This document shows, piece by piece, positions 1-10,513 of a stretch of DNA of 64,000 bases. The stretch is taken from positions 1,040,996 to 1,104,995 of the forward strand of contig KV425551.1 of assembly GCA_001632425.1 (NCBI GenBank), written 5' to 3'. How positions within the stretch are numbered: position 1 is the stretch's first letter; each line of letters begins with the position of its first letter. Below the pieces are notes generated by a model, which ran no database searches, had not been told where the DNA came from, and saw only the letters and a list, made by a program, of their open reading frames with translations. This stretch comes from Neolentinus lepideus HHB14362 ss-1 (taxonomy: Eukaryota > Basidiomycota > Agaricomycetes > Gloeophyllales > Gloeophyllaceae). The position numbers and the translations under genes are program-made.

Positions 1-798
1 GGGTTTGTGGTTCTCGTTCTTCTGATACCTGTATCTCACCGTGCGATGACTCGAAGGGACCCACACCAACTCAGCCGCAGCGGAAACAGACTAGCTCGAT
101 CCAGAGAGGCTTCAAAATCCAGATTACCAGCGCACTGTCTCGGAGCTGGGGCGATTAGACAAGTCAGCGCCACCGCTCGCTCGCTCCAAGACTAACCGCC
201 GGCTGTAAATGGCTTCGCGGTCGATCTATCTATTCGGACTCCTTGTGTCAAGTTCTAACTGACAAGTCACGTTCCCTCACGACCCGCGCTTTTGACGCAT
301 GCTCCTTGGATGTTTCTTTGTTTCGTCTCATTCTCATCTCGGCTCCCCTTCTCTCGTCGCTTCCACCATTCACAACGTAATGCACCAAGGACCCTACGTA
401 CACAGGGAAGCGCACCCGGACTTGTCATTCGCTCAATCACTGTCCCGTTCATTTACTAAACTTCTCTGTGCGAATTGTATCATAGATATCTACCTCTAGT
501 CAGCCCTTCTTTCTTAGCCAACGACACCCTCCTGTATCACGTACACCAGTCTGGAAATTCTATTATCACTGCAAAACGACGTCTTGTATCCTCGAGCCAA
601 ACTTTCGATTTTCCTGGGTCACCCTCGATTCCAGGCTAGGGACCAAGGACGCTAATCAACGAAAACTCCGGGGAATGCTAGTACTACCACCTAAGTCAGC
701 TCTATTTACCGTGTCGTAAGGCGTTCGTGGAGCAGGCAGCAATACAACACAGATCTTGACTTAGTCTGCCAGGGCGGCTGCTATAGACGAGAAGCAGG
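1..798. other. Intergenic / 3' flank of TRS65, no gene seen
   Basis: Only short, unconvincing open frames occur here on either strand, and none shows a recognisable domain or a plausible start. The right part is probably the 3' UTR and terminator of the minus-strand TRS65 gene. The left part could belong to a neighbour lying outside the window. Confidence 0.5.
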
Positions 799-3662
799 CT
801 ATACATCGCTAGGATCATGGACTACAATGTCCATTACCGATCTATGAAATCAATACCCGATTTCGTCAACGGCATTTACAACATGATGTAGGATGGAACG
901 CACCTCAAGTTCATCGATTTGCCAGATTCGATGTCGGTTAGGACTAAGGTATCAATGGTGTGGACTCCAGGCGCAAGAGCAAGGAATTCCATCCGCACTG
1001 ATTGACAGGCCGTCGGTCGCAAAGGCCTTCGTCGAGTTAGAGTCTGTTCCAAGTGCCCAATCGAGACACTCACCCTACCCTCACCCTATTCTCCAGTGGC
1101 ATGATACCCGGACCAATAGCAACCTTCGCCTTTTCATTCTCCGCAGGCGGGAAATAATCCCTACTCTGCCGGTCGAACTCTCTCCTCCTCCGTCTACTTC
1201 TATCCGGATAACTCATCTCAAACTGCAGACTCTGCAACTGCATAAGGCCCATGCCTACCCCCCTGTCTGCGTATCCAGCACCCATAAGTCGCGGACCAGG
1301 CGTCTGCGGTGGCAGTTGTCCTGGTAAACCGACCCCGCGCTGTCGCCCAATCTCGACACTTGGCCCTATGTCTCCCCCTTGACTACCAATTGGAGCTTGA
1401 GAGTAGGGTGTGGGCGGTAGAGGTGAATTAGGATACGCGGGGTAGGCTGGCGTCGGAGGGACAATGGGTGCACCGGCGAATTGCCCACCTCCGCTCTCAG
1501 ACGAGTCCGGACTCATAGGAGGTGGGGGTAGTGGCGGACTGTTGATGCGAGGAGAGAACGTCGTGGGTGTGCGCGGTGCGGATTGTTGAAGGGCTAGCGA
1601 GGGTGGTAGAAATGCTGATCGAGGCTGCAGCGAGTCTCGTTGGTTTCCGGGGTTGAGCATGGAGGTTGAAGACCTGTAGTTCATTGGAGTCAACTTCGAC
1701 TTGCCATGTGGACCTAGACTAGTCGCACTACGCAACCCTGGGGTGATCGCTGCTAGCGTATGGCGCTTGCTACCGGCAATGGATTGTAGTTGGGACTGTT
1801 GCTGCATCGTCGCAGTCTTTTCCTGTGCAGTTAGAAGGGGCATAGATCTTGTACGTGGCGTCGAGACCTGCGGGAATGGCGAAGCCGGGGCTGGTAACAC
1901 GTCTTGCTGAGTAAAGGTTGACATGTCAATATTCGCGAGATCGAGCGAGTCCCGGAAGCGATTTGGTGACAAGTCGACCACACAATTCCATCTTGAAGCG
2001 AAAGTTTGCGCAGGATAGACCAATTTTTGGGGAGACAAGTCGGACGAGAGCTTGCCAGAAGCTTCGAACGGTCGTCCATGTATATTGATCGACACAGCCC
2101 TCTGGAGATCTCCCTCGCCGCCGTCCTCCACCTGCCAGAATGACACTGCATATAAGAGATTAAACTGCTCCATCGATCCAACGAGCAACGGGAACTGACT
2201 GTCTCCCCAGCCGATGAACCGCGCTCGAGCATCCTCGCCGCTGATGGAAACGTCTACCGCCTCGACGGCAAAGCCCATGCCTGATTCACCAGAGTTCTGC
2301 ACTTCCACGCACAGTACGACTGTGCGCTCCTCCGTTCCGGCTTCTCTTCTCTCGCGCTCGTCGTCGTCTAGCTCGCTGGAAGTTACCTCTGGGAGTAGGA
2401 CGTATGGAACGAAGACGCTTCGCATGCGCACACGGAAGCCGGATACAGTCTGAAGTGTCTTGCGGAAAGACTTCCGCAGTGTTGGCAGCGGTTGTGATGG
2501 CTTAGGAGACGATATTAAGGTTGGGGATTGGGGAGAGTTAGAGGGGAGGGAGAAGGCCTGTTTGCGGACTTTGGTACCTAAGCGGGTTGAAGGAAGGTAA
2601 AGACGGCCAGGCCCTTCCCGCGGGAAGGTTGGACCTGAGCAGTACAGTCAAAATAGTACGCAATGGTTTGATGAGAAGAGGAATGAACATACCAGTAGTG
2701 AGACCGTCCAACAGATTGACCTCCTCCAGACCGGTTAGGTCAATAGAATCATTGTCTTCGTCATTGGCTCCTGCGCCTGTTGCTGTGGATGTGGCTGTAT
2801 CTCCCGACGATATATCCCCAGCCGCTGCTATCAAGTCGGCTAAGGGCTGCTTCGCTTTGGTCATGGGAAGTGGGTTCTCTCTCAACGTGGTAGATACGGT
2901 GAGACACAATAATGGATCCGATATATTCATACGGAGGAACGCTTGCGTTCTAGACAGTAAGTCAATCTAGACATAAGGGAGCTACAAAGCATGACCTACA
3001 GACTGTCACCACGAGCTTGTACACTGCCGCGGGTCCATACTTGCGCTTTCGACGACCACAGCAGAGCAAACGTCTCAGGGGACTCTTCCGACGAGTCTTC
3101 TCCCCATATGCCTGCTGATAGAAGGGTACCTTCTGCCTGAACATACTTACGATCTTTATCAGCTGTTAATGGGGTAGGGTTAGGCGTATTCGGCGGGAAT
3201 ATGGATGGATGAAGAGCATTGGGTGGTTTGGCCTTCAGCTTATTCAAAGACAGTGTCCGAGGAGGCGCGGACAATCGCAGTGCTGTTGGGGTACCTGGGG
3301 ATGCAGCGGCAGGCGCTGCAGGAATGTATGTAGCCTCATATGATACTTGTAGTCGGGACAGAAACGAAAGCAGTTCTCCGGGAGGTCGTTCTGGATCTGT
3401 TGCACAGGCGTCTGAATTCGGGTGGTCTAATCTCAACAGCAGTAGAAACTGGAGTTTCTCGTCTGCAGAGTGCATGAAGAACATCATCTGTCCAAAGTAA
3501 TGGCCACGCACCAAAGAAAGCCGTTTTCCGCTCCTTCGAGTTCCTAAGCTGCTCCAGGCAGTCGTCCGGCCCTTTTGTTGGTAGCACGAACGATGCTTCA
3601 GGCACAAGGACTTCTAAGGTACTCGCATTAAATAACTCTTCAAACTTCGTCATCACGAACAA
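799..3662 (-). CDS. TRS65: TRAPPII complex subunit Trs65
   Basis: Subunit of the TRAPPII tethering complex, which acts at the late Golgi/trans-Golgi as an exchange factor complex for Rab GTPases. The N-terminus (MTKFEELFN) starts at 3662 or 3653. Introns I place at 3463-3511, 2950-2995, 2635-2692, 1027-1073 and 842-903 join frames into one protein. Conserved blocks are AFFDEKLQFLLLLR near the N-terminus, FALLWSSKAQVW, VYKLVVTVCRTQAFLR, and a C-terminal Gryzun-like beta region ending SVMDIVVHDPSDV at the stop (799). A proline-rich, low-complexity middle (about 1450-1750) is normal for the family. One base too many appears at 3031-3033: the frame ending ...QVW must shift by one to continue into VYKL. 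No usable intron explains this, so the gene as written is frameshifted. COG3 lies divergently upstream. Assignment is by recall of the basidiomycete Trs65 family. Confidence 0.8.
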
Positions 3663-3877
3663 TCTTCATGCGACTGATAAACCACGGAAAGGTAAAGGAG
3701 ATATACTGGAATTCTCAACGAGTACGCGAAGGGATGCAAGTCATGGTAGGGCTTCGTGGTGGTTGAGAGGAAAGCACGTATCGCGCATGCGCATGTAAGT
3801 TACACTTGGCCACGGAACCTGGCGCTTGTTCTCATCTCTGAAGCTGAAGTGTCTCCTGTTCACAGTGGTGTCATTCA
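3663..3877. promoter_or_regulatory. Bidirectional promoter region TRS65/COG3
   Basis: About 215 bases separate the start codons of the divergent TRS65 and COG3 genes, so both 5' UTRs and promoters must lie within it. I see no clear TATA box. Shared regulation is an inference from the spacing. Confidence 0.5.
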
Positions 3878-6800
3878 ATGGCATCCCGTTCGACTGTTAA
3901 TTTAAATGCTCCACGTAGAGCGGGAACACCGGTGACAGTACCCTCACCTCACCCTAAACCCGTTATTTCACTCGAAGAATGGGAGGCTCAAGCACCTCTT
4001 GGAGAGCTTGAAATCAAGAGCGTGAATGCCATCAAGACAGCCAGCGAAAGGGTTCCGTTACCACTGAAGGTGCGTTCGACAGCAGCTCGGACGTAGTCCT
4101 GGAATAACGATACACAAGTTCAGTATAGAAGATTCGCCTTCACGTCCTTCAACGCCCACTTTGCGACATAAGTTACGAGCTAGCTCTAATTCTCGACCAT
4201 CGACGCCTCAGCCAGGATCTTCACGGTTGGGCCCGTCGTCCAGCCATGCCTTGCTACCCAAACAGCCGATACAGACCCCTCAGCAGTTCTATGACTGGTT
4301 TGCATTGATAGATCGCTCCGTTGCACATAGTCAAGAAGCGCATTTCAGAGCGCATCTAGAAGATCTCAGCGAGCATCTGGCGACATGTGACCGGCTGGTG
4401 CAGCGAGTAGATGAGATCGACACTGAGGTTGACGAGATGATGCGAGAGTGGAGGAGTGTGGAGGAAGGAGGTAAGAACCTGAAGGAAGCGTGTGAGCGGC
4501 TACTGGAAGAGAGGGTGCGTTCAGAACGCTACGAGATAATGCTATAATACTGAACTTGGCATGCAGGATCAATTGCTAGAACTCACGGATGCCATTGGGG
4601 AAAGACTAGAGTATTTCCAGGAATTGGAGCACGCAACTCGGATGCTCAATCATCCAGGAGAATCTCTCGTCCTCCAGACAGATTTCCTGTATATGGTGGA
4701 GCGGGTGGACATCTGCATCGACTATCTTCGAGCACATGTCAGTGCAATCCTTATTCATTACTTTTCTTTGTAGTACTGAGTTCATTCTATTTCAGCGGCA
4801 TTTCAAAGAAGCCGAAGTATATCTCCTCCGTTTCCATCAATGTCTCACTCGCGCCATGACCCTCATCCGGATGTACTTCGTTGGCTCACTAAAAGCTCTC
4901 ACCTCCGATATCACGCGACGAATATCCTCCCAAGTGATACCTTTCTCTCATTCTTTGTCTCTTCATCTCTGACTGTGGCACAGGACGTCTCTTCTACAGC
5001 CCAATCCCACCTGCTCTACACTCGCTTCAAATCCGTGTCACCTCAACTCGCGCCATTACTAGGCGAGCTCGAACGGCGGGCAAGAGCACATCCCGAAGAA
5101 CTTCATGTGTTGCTTGGCGAGTGCCATGCAGCGTACTTCGCTGCGCGGAAGAATTTACTGGTGCCAAGGCTCGTGGAGGAGATCAAAGGTCTTGATCCCA
5201 CTAGGACGGAGCTGGTTGAACTCGTAAGTAGGTGAGCCACTGCTGTTAATTGTGGCTGATGGTTCCCCTTAGACGCGAGCAGGGTGCAGCTACCTCAAGC
5301 AGCTATGTGTAGATGAGTTTAATCTGTACCGATCCTTCTTTAACTCTGGGGAAGACCAGATATAGTCTGTCGCGCTTCACCATTATACATTATCGCACGA
5401 TTTAACATCATATCTAGTGCATACCTTGAAAACTTGTGCGACTACCTCTACGACGACCTCCGCCCGCGTATCCTACATGAGCCGCGCCTCACGGTCCTCT
5501 GTGAAGTCTGCACAGTCCTCCAAGCGTTGATGGTCCTCGACGTCCCGTCTCTTCCCTCATCGGCATATAACTCCGACGACGACGAATATGACGACGATCA
5601 GCTGACAATTGACTTTGACAGTAGTCGGAGAAGGAGGGGCTTAGACAGGCTGCACATTAGCCATTTACTGCAGATGGTGCTGCAGGATGCGCAGACGAGG
5701 TTGTTCTTCAAGGCGCAGAGCGTGATTCAGAGTGAGATTAGGTATTATGTGCCGAAGCCGGAGGATTTGGCTTATCCGGACAAGTTGCTTGGTGGGTTGA
5801 ATATTTCTTTCGCGCCCTGCAATGAGTGGCATTCAAGGCGCCCTATGCTTAGGTGTGAGGAAGGTTGCCACAGGCAACGAGATTCAAGAAAAGGAAAGCA
5901 TCAGCCAGCTGTTCACGCAGATGTCAGCGTTGCAGAAGAGGGATACATGGTATCCTACGATGCAGAAGACAGTCTGGGTGCTATCGCAGCTACACAATTT
6001 CGTCAAGGTATGACTTCTGAATCATTCGTTCATGCTCACGAGCTTACGTCCTGCATAGCCGGCGATATTTGAGGACATCGCCCAAGAAGCTATCGGCTTA
6101 TGTCGCCAATCTTTGGTATCGGCCGCCGATCTGATAAAAGCCAAGAGCACATCTGCAAGTGCTCTTGACGCTCAATTGTTCCTCGTCCGACATTTGCTAA
6201 TCCTGAAGGAGATGACTCACAGTCTCGATCTCAGACAGCGAGATTTAGGGGTGGGCAGTAGTTCAGGCCAGGATTATCTAGGCGGTTCGTGTTGGCGAAA
6301 CTTGATGGTGTTACATGTTACTGACTACGAACGCAGATGCATTTGCATCCGTGATGAATCGGACTACTTCTCTCCTACCCGAAACACTGGTTGCTACCCT
6401 TGGACTACCGCAGATGGACCAAGGCATGACAGACGCACGCCAGGTATATCTCATCATCTGGGCTTGTTCTCCGGGTCTTGATGAATATTTTCAGGGCATC
6501 GATGGAGACCTCAAGACGGCGTGCGAGGAGGTCATCGGTCTCCTCTCAGACCCGATAACTTCGCCGTTGCGGAACTTCGTTGCGCAAGTCCGGGCTTATT
6601 CCAACACCCGGAAGGCTCAGCCTGCTATCGTCACTCTGCCTTCGCTGCCAACGGAGAAGAGTGCATCTGACATACAGCGAGAGTTTCATCTTGCTTGTCA
6701 CCGGGACTTACGAGCTGGCGTGGCCAGAATGAGGCTATACCTCGAGGATAATGAAACTGTCGATGTGCTCGTTGGGCACGCTACGGACAGGATCACGGAT

Positions 6801-6929
6801 GAGTATGCAGAGTTCCGGGATATCGTCTGGGGATTATACGCTGGCGCGCTGAGGGAGGAAGTCATGGCGATGGATAAGCTGAGTGTGATGTTGCGGGAGA
6901 TTTGCGAGGACAACGGCGCTAAACAGTGA
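3878..6929 (+). CDS. COG3: Conserved oligomeric Golgi complex subunit 3 (Sec34-like)
   Basis: Lobe A subunit of the COG complex, which tethers retrograde vesicles at the Golgi. The start is the first ATG (MASRSTVNLN). About ten exons join across short introns. The Sec34 region begins around FYDWFALIDRSVAHSQEAHF (about 4290), followed by coiled-coil segments (EVDEMMREWRSVEEG; LLELTDAIGERLEYFQELEHA). Further conserved blocks are FLYMVERVDICIDYLRAH, YLENLCDYLYDDLRPRI and WYPTMQKTVWVLSQLHNFVK, continuing into PAIFEDIAQEAIGLCRQ. The stop is at 6929 after EDNGAKQ. An acidic insert (SDDDEYDDD, near 5570) interrupts a loop. Length, about 800 residues, fits the family. Every exon junction I checked keeps frame, including the one at about 5791-5855 that restores DKLLGVRKVATGN. 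Confidence 0.88.
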
Positions 6930-7489
6930 CTTCATTCCGATATTTTAGAATGGATCTGTGGTTGGACATTCTGACTTTGCAAATCAGTGTCAGACATGCA
7001 TCACGGCTATTCGATGCCTGCTGCGACGCCGAGAGGCTGTGGGAATATATCACTCATGCTCGCTTTGCGGTCGCTCTGCTGTACCGGTAGGTAGGGTTCA
7101 TTCCGATGAGCAGCATGTCTTGAAGTTAGGCAGCTTGGACGTTCATGGCGTCGGAGATGACCATGGCCCGGATTTTAACTCAGGCCTGCCTGGAATCGCC
7201 CACGAGCCCTTTGAAGGACCAATGGACGGACGATAACAGTGAGAACGTACGGTCCTGACCTTGAGAACACCACTGGTTAACGATGCAAGAGTGGATGCCG
7301 ACGAGCGCTGAACGCTCCGGACTTCTGTCGGGAACTGTACCACACTGCCACCTACAGCTTCTTCACCTCCCCTTCGCCGATAATTCACTTGGAACGGGCT
7401 AATTTTGACTTTCTTCACATCCAGTCTCTGGGAACCTATCCCGCTCTCTTTCTTGCGATAGCGCGAGCCAACTATGGTGATCGTCCAGG
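6930..7489. other. Intergenic, COG3 3' region and upstream of the DUF6593 gene
   Basis: Open frames here are short and on both strands, with no recognisable protein. The left part is likely the COG3 3' UTR. Confidence 0.5.
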
Positions 7490-7497
7490 TATATAAG
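7490..7497 (+). promoter_or_regulatory. TATA box
   Basis: TATATAAG lies about 132 bases upstream of the DUF6593 start codon, on the coding strand and in an otherwise GC-rich setting. That spacing leaves a 5' UTR of roughly 100 bases. Confidence 0.55.
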
Positions 7498-7628
7498 CGG
7501 CCCATTGTTTCGGGGCCTGAGCTGCGCGTTTGTCATTGAAGCTTGCCCCACTTCGTAGGTCCCATTCGCTCTCTTCTCTAACAGCCGCTGTCAGCCCATT
7601 AACTCAGCAGTCGCCGACTCACCTCAAA

Positions 7629-8394
7629 ATGCCTCCCCCACCCAAGCCCGTCCCTTCCCCATCGCCTCAACTTCACCTTCAACTCTCTCCGCAACACCAC
7701 GGTGTCCTTAGAGAACGACACTATATACTATGAGATTGTCACCCGCTACTGGCATTCTGATGTGACCAAAATTTTTCGTCTGGACAAAGAGTCCCGCGCG
7801 ATGAACCTCGTCGCAAGGATCAAGGGCGTCGAAAAGAAGGGCAAAGGCGTCATGGTCCGCTTCGGCAAAGAGCCCGGTGACGGCCTAGCACGAGGCCCAG
7901 AGGACGAGAAGGAGAGAGCGGAGGGCGGTGAAGGCGAGTGGATCAGCGAAGAGGAATTTATCAATTATGACAAAAAGAACGTCGGCGGCTCCTTTGACCC
8001 TGTCCCTGGCAAGGAATTGCACTGGAAGACTCAGAAGCGGAGATTGCAGGTGAGAAATGGTTTCTATGCTTCCTGTTTCGCCAGTACTCACCGTTTGATA
8101 GATGTTCGACCCGAACTCTCCTGACAAGCCCGTAGCGAGCTATGTTCCTCACTCACGACATTTTTGGGTATTCCGCATGTCCAAGCATGCCGTGCTTGAA
8201 CTGCGGCCGGAAGTTATTCAGCCAGAAGGCAGCAAAGAGGGGAACTTAGAGGCTATGGACAGGATCATTGGTAAGTGGACCATAATCCACCGCAACGGCT
8301 TATGACCAATACTCCCGCAGTGAGCTACCTCTTGATTGAGCGTAGGAGAAGGCTCGCGAGGCTCAAACTTAAGCTCGAGAAGAATGCTTCTTAA
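7629..8394 (+). CDS. DUF6593 domain protein (function unknown)
   Basis: Belongs to a basidiomycete family known as DUF6593, with no established biochemical role. The core reads SLRNTTVSLENDTIYYEIVT, then RYWHSDVTKIFRLDKESR. Later blocks are KELHWKTQKRRLQ, a second exon from about 8102 (MFDPNSPDKPVASYVPHSRH) and a last exon (SYLLIERRRRLARLKLKLEK) ending at 8394. Two introns have normal GT-AG ends, at roughly 8051-8101 and 8271-8320. The only upstream ATG (7629, MPPPPKPVPSP) is in a different frame from the conserved SLRNTTVSLEN block. No ATG precedes that block in its own frame and no intron fits, so a one-base frame break is apparent around 7650-7670. Confidence 0.75.
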
Positions 8395-8621
8395 TCGCGA
8401 CGAGGATACTATACAGCCGGCCTCCGTTACTCTTCTTTTCTTTTATCATGTTCCTTCGTATGTTAGACTTCAAGCACTTTTGTGTATCTATCTCTGCACA
8501 CTCCCTTCATTATGGCGATCATCCACCGAATGAATTTGACGCACCTTCTGCACCACATCAGACGAGACCAGCGAAGACCTGATGCGGCGTCCGTACCCTA
8601 CCTGTATTAACTCCCAAGCTA

Positions 8622-9586
8622 TTAGAGTACAGCTTGACCAGTCCCTTTCTCAAAGTATACGGCGGTGGCATCTGTGAGCCGGTATTGCACTGCACGCTGG
8701 CGAGGTGTTGTTTTCACATGGGCGGTACCATTCGATGGACCCCGATACAGTGATATCTGTGTAATAATTTATCTCGGGATTAGCTAGCTTTATCTGGGCC
8801 TCAAGGGGCCGCTACCGCACCTCTCCGTTGACAGCACCTGATCGACCACTTGATAAGGGCCGCACGTCAATGTGATAGGTGCACAACTGGAGTAGAAAGC
8901 GAAAGAGCACGTCTGGAGTATCTGGCGTAATGACATGATGTCGCACAACAAGCGACGCATTTCCCTGTTGTCGAGTCATCGACATATACAAGCCAAGGGC
9001 CCGTGCCATGAGTTGATGTAGTTTGAAGTTAGATCGCAGGAATTTCATTACCTTCCGCGCAAGGATTGATAGCGCTCGAAGGAATTTAACGAGCTCGTTA
9101 GTGGCGTACCCCATCCATTCTAGGGTCGAAATATCATCGAGGAGTATAAGTGTTGGTTGGTCCGCTTGAGCATCGCCTTGCTCCTGTAGAAGTGACCGAA
9201 TCTCGTTGATGAGGGACCAAAGTCGATCGAGTCGAATCATCCGTGCCAAGATGTGGTTGTATATCTTTTACCATGTCCAAGAATCTCAATGCTTGTGATT
9301 CTATTAAAGCAGCTAAATTGACGGTCTACAGACATGAATTATAATGATCAGATCAATCAACGGAGCGGCAGGAGAACGAACATACAGCTCGTGAAGCGAT
9401 GGCGTTCCAGCGGGATATGCTTTCGGATACCAATAACACGATACATCTCGCGTCTTTGTGGTCTTTGAAGTGTGATGCGAGAGTCCGATGGAGGAGAAAA
9501 TTAGCTGGGGAAAGTATTTGGTCTGTCACTATAACTACTTGTCTCGATGATAAAAGATCAGGAGGAGGAAACGTAGCCATAAGCAA
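8622..9586 (-). CDS. ELP6: Elongator complex subunit Elp6
   Basis: Elp6 forms the RecA-like Elp456 ring of Elongator, needed for wobble-uridine modification of tRNAs. The N-terminal exon carries PPDLLSSRQVVIVTDQ and a helix ending SRWNAIASRA. After a 5'-GTATGT intron comes TVNLAALIESQALRFLD. The central block LILLDDISTLEWMGY sits at the degenerate Walker B position, followed by NASLVVRHHVITPDTPD and FHLTV-like strands ending RPLSSGRSGAVNGE. A last exon gives AVQYRLTDATAVYFEKGTG and the stop at 8622. Between TDDSTRST and LWSLINEIRS (about 9205-9215) the frame changes by one base. A weak 70-nt intron starting at GTAAAA could also restore frame, but it would delete a conserved helix. Confidence 0.8.
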
Positions 9587-9722
9587 CTATCTGATGGCTA
9601 CCTGAAGAGTGTTCGTCGGAGCACGTTGGGGGGACGCTCGTACGAACTATAGGAGATCTACTAGTAAGTAATGGAATCTTTCTACTCTCAACCAGGCTCT
9701 GAGTTAGTCTTCCTGCCTCGTT

Positions 9723-10295
9723 CTACTGCCCCACAAAAACCCATCCATCGTCCTGGAGAGCTTTCTGTGCCAACTCAAGCTTGTCGTTCGGTACCAAGAC
9801 GTAATCGGTGTTCCTGGATGCCATAGATGAAGATATAGCGCATTCGCAAGGCGCCGAGGAGACTTACCATGTGGACACTGCAAAAACTGGTACTTCTGCA
9901 GCCTTCAAGGGAGTGGTGAAATTGCACATTACGCCGGTAACCCCTATGATGCACGATTATTTCGAGCACTCTGAAATTGTGTTTCGTTATATAAGGTTAC
10001 CGAAGTCCATGGGCCCAGCTATCTTGATGCATCTCCAGGTCGCATACTTTTCTTGGCTTTGTGAGTCCGACTCATACTCCCCCACTATCGAGATCTCTTC
10101 CGGAGTCCTAGTGATCGAAAAGAGAGGATGCTCGCTGCTGCTTCTGATCTGGTCGATCAGGTTGTCTGGAATCTTCTCTTCAGGATTCAGTTGAATCACG
10201 TAGAAGGTCTGTGGCAACACAGTAAGATGGAACGCTGCTAGACTTGCTGGTGGAGGCATCGTCCTTGCATTGTCAATAAGAAATGACAGCTTCAA
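9723..10295 (-). CDS. ACT-domain protein (CASTOR/COG3603-like)
   Basis: Small protein of two ACT-like modules, a fold that binds amino acids in many regulators. Exon 1 (start at 10295, or the internal MPPPASLAAFHLTVLP about 36 bases on) includes FSITRTPEEISIVGE and WRCIKIAGPMDFG. After an intron the reading continues VTGVMCNFTTPLKAAEVPVF, then AVSTWNTDYVLVPNDKL, ELAQKALQDDGW and the stop at 9723. The order (SITRTxEEISIV, then PMDFG..TG, then FAVSTWxTDYVLV) is the hallmark of the COG3603 ACT family. The ligand is unknown. It lies tail-to-head with ELP6 on the same strand, 136 bases apart. Confidence 0.78.
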
Positions 10296-10513
10296 GTCGG
10301 ATCAATGTCCTCAATAAACGGAGAACTGATGGTCAAGCCCACGACATCCTTACGTAAACCAGTGTGGAAGTCAACCTATTCTTTGCCGTCGTCTCGTGCC
10401 TCTTTCGTTCTCTTAACTGGCGGGTGTGGTCTTCCATAGCCACGCCCGAGATAAGCAGGCGCGTGATGATGCGTATTTTCAATTCATTGCGCTCATCACG
10501 ATAGCACGCCTAT

